From the NCBI GenBank assembly GCA_963855995.1, contig OY979728.1:8387504-8451503 (forward strand): 64,000 bases of DNA, given 5' to 3'. Origin of the DNA: Muricea muricata. Its lineage: Eukaryota; Cnidaria; Anthozoa; Malacalcyonacea; Plexauridae. The notes under the pieces were generated by a model. That model ran no database searches and was not told where the DNA came from. It was given only the letters and a program-made list of their open reading frames with translations. The position numbers and the translations under genes are program-made. Positions 11,189 through 23,706 of the stretch are shown here, one piece after another. How positions within the stretch are numbered: the stretch's first letter is position 1; each line of letters begins with the position of its first letter.

Positions 11189-13903
11189 GACATCATCCCC
11201 CACACACCTACTCTTCTAAGCTCCCCACCTAAATTGCGACAAGGCAGAATGACCCTGACACACTATACCTTACCTCCTCCTTATGATTTCACATTTGAAG
11301 AGGTCGCCTTCAGCCTGTACGGAAAATCTGTTGTTCAACCCATCGACACAGAACGTATAAAACGAAAGAGACACATGATTTACCACAACTGCGATGGTAA
11401 ACGAAAACCTGGTTACCTTGGAAGTAGTACGTAGATTATGTGGAAACATCACTTTTTTAATTTGCTGAAGATTACGATTGGTTGACCTAGTTCTTTATAG
11501 TTTATTCACATCTGTTACACCGCAAAAAATGAACAACCCTGTTGAGGGTTCATTAAAACAGCATTGTTCAATGTTGTGCTGTCCACATTGTTGATTGCTC
11601 AATGGTGTCAACAATATTGCTCAGTATTGTTGAGCCTGAATTACCCCGCAATCAGATCTAACAATGCTGAACAATATTGTTGACAATATTGACCAATGTT
11701 GGCAGCAAACATTGCTCAAGACTGTTTTCATTACCACTGAGCAGGTTGTTTATTTTTCTGTGTACCGGAAATTATGGACGTGAAGAACGCCAGAATACGA
11801 TATGTAATAATACCCAGGAATGAACACTCCAATGTATTTCATAGATGAGAAAGCCGTCAGCAAGCAGACATGGTCTATACCTCAACTCATCCCGCGCCAA
11901 GTAAAGCAATTCTCTCGTGATGAACACTCAGACAACATGGATATATCTCCGTCTAATGCAATCATGTCGTTCCTGCCAGAAGTACAGTTGTGTATGTCCA
12001 GTTTACCCGGGGGAGATTTTGGGGTGTGTTCTCGAAGTGAGATTCCAAAGAACACTGTGATTGGTCCGTACAAAGGACGAAGGGTGAAGTTAGACGAGGT
12101 GAAAATGAGAAATGATCTCAATGGAGCACATCTTTGGGAGGTATAGTAATGGCGCGCGATTTAAGGGGTAAATGTGTCTTAATTTGAGTGGAAATCACAC
12201 ACATGTCGAAATTCAAGCCGAGAACAGTTGAAAAAATTCATCATCAACTATAGATCCTTCGGCTGGAATGAACCCTACGCCTTAATCAAACCTACGACAT
12301 TTTTACATAATTGGTTTACCCTCAAAGTTTTGAAGTGTGAAAGTTTTATCCTTTTAAAGTGTTGATGAGATACAAAGTGTTCCAGGTTGTGAAATCTCAA
12401 AAAATCATCATTACTTAATCCTCTCCTTTAGATCTCCCAAAAGGAGAAAATTGTAGTGAAAATCGTCTGTTTTAACGGGCCTTATGATTAACTGTTATTC
12501 AAGTCTTTCCATGTTTGCAATCTTGGAAGACCCTCAGAGCTGTTTCATTCATTTTCTCCTCACTAGATCTTCAAGTGTGGTAAACTGGACCATTATTTAG
12601 ATGGTTCGGACGAAAATGTTTCTTGTTGGATGAGATTCATTCGCTCAGCCAGAAACAAACAGGAGCAGAATTTATGCGCGATTCAACATGGAGAAAACAT
12701 ATTTTATCGAGCATTGATGGACATTTCAATTGGAACAGAATTGCTGGTTTGGTACGAGGACAAATATGAGGATTATTTTGGCATTCCGATTGTTCTACGT
12801 AATGGTGTTTGGTCATCGTCACATCCAGGTATGAACTGTTGAAAATCTCGTGCACTTTTGAAACCAAGCATCAACCGTATGGATGAATCATATTGCAAAC
12901 TCTTCTGTCTTGGTATCAATAGTTTACGTTTAAGGGCCTTAATCAGCTGTGCTTCATGAGTGCTGCATGGTTTCTCTTACAACAGTTACGATAAAGTTCT
13001 GAAAATGTAGCAAAATAAAAAAATAGAGCAATTTTATTCACCATTCTGAAAACTGCTGTTTCAAAATATCACTATTCACTGTGATGTCAAAATATGATAT
13101 TTGCGTACTATTCAATTTGAAATATTTCAAGAAACAATCAAGTTAATAAAATATTACAAAATAAATCAACAACTCATTTTACGTTATCTTTACACTGAGA
13201 CCAAAAAACGTTGGGCTGGAACTGTTGCATAAGCATATTTTAAGTGGCTTGTACAGATGTATGAATGCAACATATCTTAAATGATCGTTTTAATGTTTCA
13301 CCGTTAGAACCGAAAACTTCATCACATCCTACACATCAGCTCCTTCGGCGCGAGCCATTCACACCTGCTATGTTAAAGACAATGGAGAGAACGCATCTTT
13401 GGATTGACGAGAGACTGGACATGAATTCTGGCGAAGACGATGACACCGAAGAAGTCAAATTAAAACGACATGACAGCTGTGACGACACTAGCTCGTTTCC
13501 GGGCTCTCATAATTCTGACGGCGAGATACAGTGTACGACGCCTGAAGCCGACACGCCGTCCAGTTTGTGGAGATGTAGCCAGTGCCAGCAGTCCTTCAAC
13601 CAGCGGTCAGCGTTACGAATACACATTTGCCCAACACAGGCAAACAGACCATTCGACTGTGGACATTGCTCGCGCTCTTTCGCCGATGCGAACGACTTAC
13701 GAAACCATGTCGGAACACACACAAACGACCGCTTGTTCAAATGTGGATACTGCGGGCGCAGGTTTGCGGGAGCAACGACGCTGACCAATCATATTCGTAC
13801 ACATACTGGTGAAAAACCGTTCTCTTGTGAAAAGTGCGGGAGAAATTTTTCGCAGGCGTCACAGCTCAACAGGCATCACAAAATTGGTGCCGATTGTGTC
13901 TAA
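11189..13903 (+). CDS. PRDM-B: PR/SET-domain protein with four zinc fingers, first exon not located
   Basis: Four exons join in frame: 11189-11426, 11818-12140, 12567-12828 and 13308-13903 (472 codons plus stop), with phases 1, 0, 1. The first visible exon starts in phase 0, as the matching PRDM-C exon does, so a short ATG exon should lie upstream; I could not find it. It carries the motif [19 protein letters not shown] shared with C and D. The PR/SET domain spans two exons: [20 protein letters not shown], and [15 protein letters not shown] with [17 protein letters not shown]. The last exon has an acidic linker and four fingers: C2HC (RCSQC...HIC), two C2H2, then a final C2-H-C finger (CEKC...RHHKIGADC). 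Linkers are TGEKP-like between fingers 3 and 4. The acceptor of the second listed exon could instead be at 11845; 11818 was chosen because it matches the PRDM-C junction. Likely a nuclear sequence-specific regulator. Confidence 0.88.
11532..11750. mobile_element. MITE-like inverted repeat in PRDM-B intron
   Basis: Imperfect inverted repeat between two PRDM-B exons. The left end (aacaaccctgttgaggg, then attaaaacag) is mirrored by the right end (ctgttttcattaccactgag, then caggttgtt). The interior is filled with short complementary words built on caatattgttgac. It is non-coding. Confidence 0.6.
12173..12251 (+). repeat. Dispersed repeat, pair of 52412-52500
   Basis: About 80 bp in PRDM-B intron (from gtgtctt to catcaactata) match a stretch at 52412-52500 with few differences, including an unbroken shared word atgtcgaaattcaagccg. 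The distant copy lies 260 bp downstream of a tRNA-like A-box sequence, so both may be parts of one SINE family. Confidence 0.65.
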
Positions 13904-16900
13904 ACTAAGACCTCGAAATATACACCAACAAAAGGATTTATATTTAGCCAGTTTACAATAGACCTCGCTGCCATCACGGAAACGGGCAAAAATTCCCGTT
14001 TGAATTTTACCAAAATTTAAAGCTTTTTTTTTGGGGGGGGAGGGGTAATGGTAAAAGCAATTAAAAGAAGGGATTATGTTTTTAATTTATAACTTACCCA
14101 ACCGTTAAAGCTTTTATGGACTGCATAAATGCATCGAAAAGTTATAGTAGAAAATACGCCATGTTTTCGGTCATTGAAATAGAAACTGGTGTACGAAAGT
14201 GAACTTTCTTGGTTGCTGCTAGCTAAGCAAGCAAACATTCGTTCAAATCTTTGTAAATATCGTGCGTGATATAGTCCATAAAAGATTGTGAAATATTTTA
14301 TTTAAAACGAAACGATTATCAATGAAGCACATCAAAGAAAATTTGCATTTGAATAAGTTCGACACGGCGTCTTGAAAGGAAACTGTAAATTGGTGAAAAA
14401 AATATTGCCTGGCAGTGTGCCGCTGTGCTAGAAAACTTTATAGCTAAAAATATCACCATTAAACTCGTGCTCTAACTCAATTAAAACAATTAATGTAATA
14501 CACGACACATATTTTATGGTGGACTTTTGACTTCATGATACAAGATCCAACAAATAACAATCCCAGTCCCAATTATCTATAGTCTATATAGCACAACTTT
14601 TAATCGTGCAATATGGGCTTGGGGTGCAGAGTCGCACCAGTAAATGACAAATTAACGTGGTATTCAGTACTCAGTAGGGTGACAATAACACAACACTGAA
14701 TATGCTGTATATTTTCTTCACACGCAGTCATAGACGTAAATATTGATAACACAAGTGCGCTGGTCATATTGAGGGTTTGTCTAAGTGTTTACAAACGAAC
14801 AGTGTACATTTTAATGCGCTTCAGTAAACAGGGTTAATTGAACACCTCGCAATATTTAGGAAATAGAATGGTTTTTACAGTCGGAAAACACCCTTTGCAG
14901 TAATAACACTTTGATACCTGTAAGCACAAACTTTCTAAGTTCTAATGAGAGAAAGAGAGGCATTAAATAAGAGGACGTGCAGTAACGTTGTTGTACTCAA
15001 AGAGTTAATCAAATGTGTTATGTTAAAGCCATTTCAAACGCTTCACCAATTTTGAATATGTTAGATCTTTCCGCCAAACGAGTTGTTTCAACGAAATAAC
15101 CACAAATGCATATACCATCATTTCACCATCGAACATGTAGGTGATCAGTATTTTTATCAGTATCAGTATTATCTGGACCATGCATAGTAACTCCACATTT
15201 TTATTAGTTACAATGAACAGTTCAGTTGTGAATCAGTTGTCTTTTTTTCAACCTTTCGAATGCTTCACTGGTCATATTAACTATGAGTGTATTTTTAAAG
15301 ATATGGAACAGAATTTACTCTCTAGATATTAGCATGTTAAAATTTATGCCAAGTTTCGTCCAGTCACATAAATTTTTCAAGGAGATTTTCTGAATGTTTT
15401 TAAGTTGCTCGCATTTTTGTGGTTATGTTCTTTTAAATCTACATTACAATGCATGTTTCTAGGTCTTTCATGACGCAATGTAATGAATGTTGAAGAAAGA
15501 TTCGATCTGACAACTTTGTGATCATGAAGACATTTTAATTAAACCCTTTAAACTTTAACCGAACTGTAGTCTACAACTAATATAATTGGATATGTCTTTC
15601 AAATTGATTTTAGACAGGCCTTCAAACGTAACGGGTGTAAGCTAGGTATAGTAAATAAAAGTTAGCCAGCTATTCCCTCCATGGTATACAGCCTCTGGTT
15701 TCCCCTAGTATAAAGATGAGGGGGTTTTCATTGTCATCAAGAATCACTAAGAGTCACAAATTAGGAGACTTGAATCTGCCACCTTCAAAGACGAAAAGCA
15801 TCACCTCCGACGTAAACTGTCTCAGGTTCAGTCCTCTTATGTGGGTCAAAGTTTAACCCGCTATTTGAGTTAAACCACTTCTGTTAAAACTTCTGAAACT
15901 AAAACTACTATAGCTACATTGGTATACCAGTCAAGATTTATGTCCGAGCATTTCGAACAACTGGCCCCATAAACTTAGACTTTCTGGTATTTTAAAAGTT
16001 TCATTCCAGTATGCCCTTCCTGTACGTTTGCCAGCATGCATTGTGACACTGCAGTTCGCGACTGACAAAAAATCCTTATTTACCAATCTACATTCAAGTT
16101 TATTTGTTATTCTATTTCCTCCATTTGTTCATTGTTTCAATGCTTGAGGAAAACTCAAAATCCGGCGGTACAATATTTTTGCAGTCATTTCGACTAATGA
16201 GAATCTTGCGAGTTTAACGGCCGTAAATTTGTTTTCGCGCGGATGAAGGTAATCCCAACTTAACTCGTTATAACAGTTAAGTGTTATGCAAATTTCAGTA
16301 TTCACCCTTCAAATGCTTCATTGCGCTCGCTATACAAACGTCTTTATGAAATCCTAAATCCGCGTTTCCTGTGTTAAACACTTCGCTAATCTTAATTGAT
16401 AAACAAGTTGTATCATCGATAAATTTCGCACGAAACAAAATAACAAGAGTTAAGTTTTTCTAAATTGTGCAAACTTCACCAAACTTCTCAAATCATCAAA
16501 GCCATGCCAATACGGTAACATGGTACTGAGTAATTTTACTTCTGCTTCACAAGTCACCTCAGATAACCGTGACATAATATAAACTATAGTGCAAAATAAG
16601 TAAGAGAGAGAGGGGGGAGTTCAAACGAGTAGCCTACGCCTTTCCTCATAAGCATAGCATACCTAAAAATACCATCCCCAATTATGTTAAGAGCCCAGTG
16701 TGCCAGAAACTGTTGTGCCTGCGAGAGCTATTGGCAGAGAAAATTACGTTACTTCTGCCTGTTCGCTCATCCCACAACTCGCCTGCATGTGCGGGTGGAT
16801 TTTACTGAGTTTTATATGCCTCGTGCAACCTTTTATTTCGTATCAAACCTGTTCGACAAACCGGTCCAAGTGATTTTACGTTTTTCAAAATATGTTATTG

Positions 16901-17701
16901 CTAAGGGTGTATAGGAAATGCCGGTGCACTATCTTGCATTGTTCGCAAAATTTAAACAGTCTAGACGTTCCTGCAGCATGATAAACTGCACGAGCTATTT
17001 AATATTGTTTACAGTATTGAGCTAGCGGCAGCGAGATAAGAAGCATCATATGGTTTCTACAATGTTCCTGCCTGCAGTTGAGAATGTAGCTCATAAAATT
17101 GCACAAGTCATTTAGGTTTAGGAAAGAAGCACGAGTTATTTCAAAAAAGTGCAGGTAATTAAGGATTTGTACTAATTTGCATAAGCGTATAATAATAACT
17201 GATACTATGCAATCATTTCATGAAAAATATAAAAGCAATTTTTTTCAAAACATAATTCCTACGAACGAGAAATGTGCTTACTACGAAATGGTGCTTGATA
17301 ATATATTCATATCGAGATTAGCAACTGACTGTAATTCCGAATGTCCTTGTAGATTTTCATATTTTTGAACGCTCTATTGACTGCAAGAATATAACACACT
17401 TGGGATTTTTGACATTCTGTCGACAGGCGCAGTTGGAAGCAGCCAATGGGAGACGAGTATGGTGGTGTGCCGTTATTGTTCGGGTAAAATTGACAACGAG
17501 CAAAGATAGCGACCACAATAGAAGACTTAGCGGAACAAAGAAAGGAAGGAAACGGGGACTTAATTTATTCAGTTAACTTAATGTGTGCGAAAGGGTTGAA
17601 CGGTTAGTGTTATTTATTCGTGTGACACAATCATAGCGCAGTTACACAGCGCGTGTACGCCCAAGTGTGAACAAAAGTCCTTCGACTCGATTTCATAAAA
17701 A
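13904..17701. other. Intergenic B to C, probably including PRDM-C promoter and 5'UTR
   Basis: No supported gene. A G-rich run lies near 14031-14045. A fragment of the 9275-type MITE ends near 15970 (right end cgaacaactggcccca); its left end near 15845 is indistinct. The last 200-300 bp before 17702 should hold the PRDM-C 5'UTR and promoter, but I see no decisive TATA box or other element. Confidence 0.4.
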
Positions 17702-20700
17702 ATGTCCGTCGCGATGCAGTCACCTCGAAGTGTTCCACTGTTAATCCAGATTCCATCAGCTGAGGTGAGTGACTCCGTATGACACTGCTGGCGGCATAAC
17801 TTAAAGTATATATTTCATTATATCATGTATACATTATCAATGCAGATGTACTATCTGTTCAAATACTGATCTACATTTAATGCAATAGTCAACCGGTATA
17901 TGGTACTTCACTGGCTTACAAACTGCCACACGAAATTTCTCGTAAATCTTGTAAAAGATTGTGGTTGAAGTTTTGGCGCGTTAGTCGTGTCGGGCTCATA
18001 TTTTCCGTTAAGATTATATGCAAATTTGTTGCAGTTTATCCTGATTATTGCAGCAATTTTGTAAACATTTGCTAAATAAGGTGTATACGGTTGGTTTTTA
18101 CTATAAATCGTTATATTATTTGGTAACACCGTGATAGAGCGCCTTTATCGTTCGCTGTAGTTTACAGAGAAGTTGAGGGGTTTAAATTGATCACATAATA
18201 TGTATTTGGATATTTGTATGCAAATCATGGTCGTATATTTGACACGGACACGGTTCGTGCTTGCAACTCCACGGATGGACCTATTTGTCTCGTGGGTTCC
18301 TACGTTGGAATACGGACGGAAATCTGGCGCGAAATCGAGCCAGCGTTTCCAGAACAACGTTAATCAATTAATAAATCGACCAGTCTCAACCCTGTTGAGC
18401 TGTATAGATGAAATCGCGAAATACCTTGCTAGCATTTCGTAGTACACTATAAGACATTTCTACCAGTTCAGTGCATTTGCGATGGCCAATGAGAGGGAAA
18501 ACTTATGGTAGCAATGTGGAGAACCTGGATAGAGTAATAAGGACGGCCAATACTAGTCATTTGTGAATAGCTGCATAATTTGTATGCAAATTTTTGCAGT
18601 TAGTATTTTTGAGTCCATCGATCAATATTTTCATGGACTCAGCATGTCCAGTATAGGATAACGTTAAAGTTAGGCCAAGTGATATTATGCTCGAGCAGTT
18701 GACAAAGCAGAGAAAAACTGTACAACGATATCATACTTAAAAGCACATTAACCTGATTATAATGACTGATGTTATTAAACGTTCTGTAACGCTTCAAAGG
18801 ATTTGTACTTAAGCTGATATTTGCTCAAGCTTTTCCCTTAAATTTTTCCTCGCACGAGCAGGTGCGGGTTAAAAATCAACCCTACGAAATGGAATTCTTT
18901 TAAAGTGAAAAAATAATTTATGCTGATCTTTTCACGATCATTCCAGATCGATATCGCTCGACCACAATAATTCGCGGCTTTTGTCCACGTTCGTTCGAGC
19001 AGAAGAGACGCCCCGGTGTCTTCATGCAAGTCACTTGACGACAAAAGTCAGTCTATTCAAGTTTAAAAGAACAATTTGTCATCAAAAGATAACAGTGTTT
19101 AAAATCCGCATATTTTGGGCTGCTTATGGGAGGGGTTAATACGATATCTTTATTCTGTGTTAGGAACCACAAGTGATACCCACACCTCGTACTGTCTCAT
19201 TAGAACGAGCAACTAGAATGCGATTAACATCCTATTAACATCCTATATAGCTGTTAGCCTGTTCCGATATTGTGTTCCCATACTTTGTTTTCATCTACTC
19301 CACAAGGTCATCTTAGCTATTAAACAGCGTTGGTATGGTGTTCTACTTCGCTGATTTCTCGACGTTTTTTGATTACTTAAACACTTCAGACTAAGGCTAT
19401 TAAAATCCACAAGAATAGCTCGCCTCGGATGCGCATGAATACGCATGTTATTGCTGTTTTTAATTAGTTTACAAGTCGGCGCTTTACTGTTTTGTGTCTC
19501 AAGTTTTGCACCATTTACAAAAAGTTTGTTCTGTGACGCAAGTATAATTTGTCTTTCTAACCAATTGAAAACGAGCGGTTCTTTAGCGAGGCTTCCACAC
19601 GCGAGTTGCTCTAATCTCGATATTGCCAATGCTAAACGGTGATTACTAATGTTTACCAGTAAAATATGCTGCCACTAGTTCTGGACTATTTTATATACAA
19701 GATAACTTAAAGGCAAATGGCAACAAAATTTTTTATCGTCTTATTTGAAAGAGACTCCAAAACAATATATAGAAGTCTATTACAGAATTTTTATATCTGC
19801 CTTATTTGGTGAGATATTTTGATTTGAAATCTTTAGTTGTCCACCATCTTGGATATTTGTAGATATGCATGATACGTCACAACTGGGGTCACGCAATTTT
19901 TTTTCTTACGACACAATGATTAATCTTCTTCATTAACCACACAGTGTTTCGGGTTTCAGCACGGATTGAAAAGGTTTGACACATATTTTATTGGTGGTAA
20001 GTATTTCGGGGAAGCTTTGAATGCCTTATCCCTGTTGTGACGTCACCAAAACATTAGGGCCATTTATACGAGCGAAAATAAGCCGCGGCTTAAATAGGCC
20101 GCGGCTTAAATAAGTCGAGAACACAGCCTTTTATACGCCAGTTTTACTAAATTTATTAATATAGCCCAAAACACTCGTATAAATAGGACAACACATCATG
20201 TAAACAGACTTGCCTTGGTCGCGAACATCATATTAATAAACTAAACTAATAACAAGTAATATCAATAAACATCGTATAAATAGACTTGCCTTGGTCGCGA
20301 ACGAAGCGTTTTTACGAGGTTTTCCCGCCTAAAATTGGCCGCAGCAGGCCGCAGCCAGTTTAAGACGAGGCCCGAACCCTGGGCTAAAATTAGCCGAGGC
20401 TTATTTTAGTCGCAAAGAAATTGTACGTTTATACAGACGTTCTCGACTTATTTAAGCCGCGGCCTATTTAAGCCTCGGCTTATTTTCGTTCGTATAAATG
20501 GTTCTATTGTTAATGAGGTTAAAAATTCAGGTGACAGTTCGATAATTCAGGTGACAATATCTCCAAAATTAAAATAGATACAAAAATTTTGTAAAAGATT
20601 TCTATATACTATTTGTAGAGTCTCTTTCAAATGAGACAACAAAAATTTTTGTTGCCATTTCCCTTTAAAGTGCCAATGAAACGAGAATTTTTAATGAATT

Positions 20701-23661
20701 ATGTGAAGGAACTTGCTGTAATACACGTTCTGTTTGAATTTTTTTGCCCACTTTCTACGTCACAGTTTCCATATTGAATCATCAGAAAGTGGACTATAAT
20801 GTTGATTTTTTTAAGAGACGATTTAAAAAAATGGTATGATTATGTTTGTCCGTAAACTGTATATCATATTAGTATTTAAAGAATTTTGTTCATTCAGAAC
20901 AGAGATAACTGATATGTGGACAAAAAAAATCAAACTGAAATATCTCGTCCACAAAGCGGGTGATGGCTCTTAAAAAAAACACGTTTCGTTTACATTTTGA
21001 ACTTCTGTATCTGTAAAATATTATTTACTAACTCAATATCTGGCAATATTCGTGTTTGCTTTGCTCATAATAAATTTAAAATTTGAGTTTCGATTGAGAA
21101 ATAGTTCGAAAGATGCGAAATCTTGACAATGTTTACATCTGTGGGTCCCAGTTTGTTATGAGCATATCGATGCGCACAAGGGACTGTAAACTACCTTTAA
21201 TCTTTACACGTTCAAAGATAAAGTGCGCAATCAAAATACTATACTGTAGCTGAACGCATCTTACACTGTCTGCATAGTTTGAATATAAACATAATTTACG
21301 AATCACAATCGAGAAGACGTTGGGCAATGTTTATGTGCGCCTCTGTTATAAGCAGAACCGAGGAACAGAACGGACTTTACAGCATCTTTAAACTACGCCA
21401 TAGTTTCCCTTTTCACATAAAAGAAATAACAATTATGTTTCATTTATTTCTTTAGGAAAACGACTTCGAAACGCAAAGTTCAAACTCGTTCAGTCAGCTT
21501 GGTGCGAAAGCAATCAAGTCAATTTGTTCAATTTCCACTTCAATAAATTCATGTGAAAGCTACAATTTCAGCAGCGAAGACTTGAATAAATATCTTTATG
21601 GACAGAAGAAGGTGAAAGCGATTGATATAGAGAGAATATTAAGGAAGAGAAAACTGCTAGAAAGCGAAAACCTATCATATAAGCGATCCAGTAAGTACCC
21701 AATACTGTATTGCAATGCCGTATTGAGAATGCGATTTCGTTTTGTAGGATCGCCCACTCATGAAACAAAGAGATCATTATCATAAAGATGCATCAATGAG
21801 CAGTCACCATGACCTTGTTCATAACTGACATTGGCTCTTCTGTTCACTGTAGGAATACTGAGCTCGGACGACAACGATGAGTTGGACGACATTGAAATGA
21901 CTTACTCCATAATGTCTTTTCCGAACGATGTTCAGCTATGTCGCTCCAGTATTCCTGGTCACGAGCTTGGCGTTTGTTCCAAAGAATTCATGCCCGCAGG
22001 CACGTGGATTGGGCCGTATGAAGGCAAAAGGGTTCCGAAAGCAATGCTACAACGAGAAACAATCGCTCCTGGCTTCTCTTGGGAGGTAGGGTCAGTCAGG
22101 AAGAGTAAGACGAGAACGTCACTTCGACATAGGTTAAAAAACCGTTGATAGGGTGTTAGAAATGAAGAATTTCAAATGGCTTTATTCGGGTAGACACAGT
22201 TGAGTTAAGAGCTTAATAACAGGGTTTGAAAAGTTCAAAAATAGTAAAATTCAAGGACGTTACAAGAGCTTTCAAGTTTATATATCAGCCAACTCAAGGA
22301 CTAAAAAGATCAAATATTTCCCTTACAGGGACTTTAATAAATTTGAAAAAGACTTAAATCATGAACCACCGCAATTTAATTTTTATTGTCAAACAATGTG
22401 TCCAGAAACTAAGGCAAGATGATCGAATCCAAGGACTTTCAAGCACTTCTTTTTTAAACTTATTTCTGTAACTTATTTCTTCGCTCATTTTTGTTAGATT
22501 TACAAGGATGGCAAGCTTGATCACTTTCTTGATGGCTCAGACGACAACTCGTGCAGCTGGATGCGCTATATAAGATGCGCGCGCAACCGCTTTGAACAAA
22601 ACATGTACGTGGTGCAGTATGGTCCAAACATCTACTTCCGATCGTTCAAAGACATCAGTCCAGGCGAAGAGTTACTGGTGTGGTACGAAAGCCAATACGA
22701 GCAATATTTTGGTATCCCAATGTTTATCAAACTGTCCAGTTTTGGAAACAAACCAACGGCTGTTAATCAAGGTAAGCATAGTAGTTAATGACTTGGATCT
22801 TACTATCGAATAGAAATCCATTTTACTGTTTTTTAATCGCTTATATCTTTTATATTCCGGAAATTATACGTCTACCAGGAATTTGGAAAAACAGTGAATT
22901 GAATTTCTAGTCATATCTCATTTCACCTTCGTAGAGGGGGGCCCATGGGTATAAACTAAACTTTTTAACGAAGAACTTCGGTAAGTTGGTAACGCTAACG
23001 AGTTTTCTGGTAGTAAAGCAGATAACAAATTCTGTTTTTCTCATTTCTAGTGTCAGGCGTCCAACAAAGCATCACGGGAAAACACCCAGATAATGTTCGA
23101 CAAAGAAGTTCGCCCGCCTATCTGACCAAACACAATGGCCTCACACTGTCACGTGAATTGCCACCGGAAGTGAGTACAACATTTACGTCAAGTGTTCACT
23201 ACAGCGACTGGGGAAGACAAGTGTTCTCAGAAAGCAGTTCATCTCCACCCTCGACTTCACCCGCCGCCTCTCCGACTGACGTCCACTCACCGACGAACGT
23301 CGACGAAGACAAAGAGATTGGAGTCTGGAAATGTGGTCAATGTCAACAGCGTTTTACACAACGTTCTGCGCTAAGACTTCATGTATGCCCAAGTCAAGCA
23401 AACAACCCATTCCAATGTGGTCACTGCAGCCTATCATTTGCTGACCCAACCAAACTGCGGGCTCATGTGGTAACTCACAATAACGAGCGGCCGTTCAAGT
23501 GTGGTTTCTGCTCGCGCACGTTTGCCGGGGCAACGACGCTGAACAACCACGTGCGCACACACACGGGACAGAAGCCGTTCACGTGTGAAAAGTGTGGCAA
23601 GAGTTTCTCCCAGGCCTCTCAAATGAGCCGACATCAACGACTTGCTGAAGACTGCCAGTGA
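17702..23661 (+). CDS. PRDM-C: complete PR/SET-domain protein with four zinc fingers (471 aa)
   Basis: Five exons join in frame: 17702-17764, 21456-21690, 21853-22085, 22498-22771 and 23051-23661, with GT-AG borders and phases 0, 1, 0, 1. The ATG at 17702 opens a 21-codon exon (starts [10 protein letters not shown]) ending at a gtgagt donor. Residues about 66-84 carry the conserved [19 protein letters not shown]. The PR/SET domain is about residues 120-258, with [27 protein letters not shown] and [19 protein letters not shown] Ser/Pro-rich linker precedes four fingers: C2HC at 363-381, C2H2 at 391-411 and 419-439, and C2-H-C at 447-470. The TGQKP linker between fingers 3 and 4 suggests real DNA binding. 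PRDM domains lack the classical SET catalytic motif, so methyltransferase activity cannot be assumed. A polyadenylation signal AATAAA lies at 23701-23706, 40 bp past the stop. The first exon is the least certain part. Confidence 0.9.
19707..20668. mobile_element. MITE (outer element) with TTAA-flanked termini, in PRDM-C intron 1
   Basis: Terminal inverted repeats aggcaaatggcaac (left) and gttgccatttccct (right) are each flanked by TTAA. The internal arms (ttgaaagagactccaaaaca on the left, its complement on the right) are also inverted. A related copy lies at 36810-37302 in PRDM-D intron 1, which lacks the central 450 bp. No transposase is present. TTAA flanks would suit a piggyBac-type duplication, but the second copy has ATAA at its right end, so this is not settled. 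Confidence 0.75.
20056..20508. mobile_element. MITE (inner element) nested in the 19707-20668 MITE
   Basis: Long terminal inverted repeats beginning ccatttatacgagcgaaaat and continuing with aagccgcggcttaaata are mirrored at 20445-20503. The related outer element at 36810-37302 has no such insert at the matching place, which defines the insertion. TTA precedes the left end and follows the right end. GGG-type termini with a 3-bp TWA-like duplication would suit PIF/Harbinger; this is inference. Confidence 0.75.
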
Positions 23662-23700
23662 ATAACAGACATTAAACTTTACCAAATGAAATCAGCAAAA

Positions 23701-23706
23701 AATAAA
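23701..23706 (+). terminator. Polyadenylation signal of PRDM-C
   Basis: A canonical AATAAA lies 40 bp past the PRDM-C stop codon. A second AATAAA lies near 23999-24004. Confidence 0.5.

Noticed and set aside
13265-13307. Start of the PRDM-B finger exon at the ATG near 13265
   Set aside because: An in-frame stop lies just upstream and a strong acceptor at 13307 gives the phase seen in the paralogs.
23050-23661. Zinc-finger frame as a stand-alone gene starting with GTG
   Set aside because: It is the last exon of PRDM-C; the preceding bases are a splice acceptor and the phase joins the PR/SET exon.
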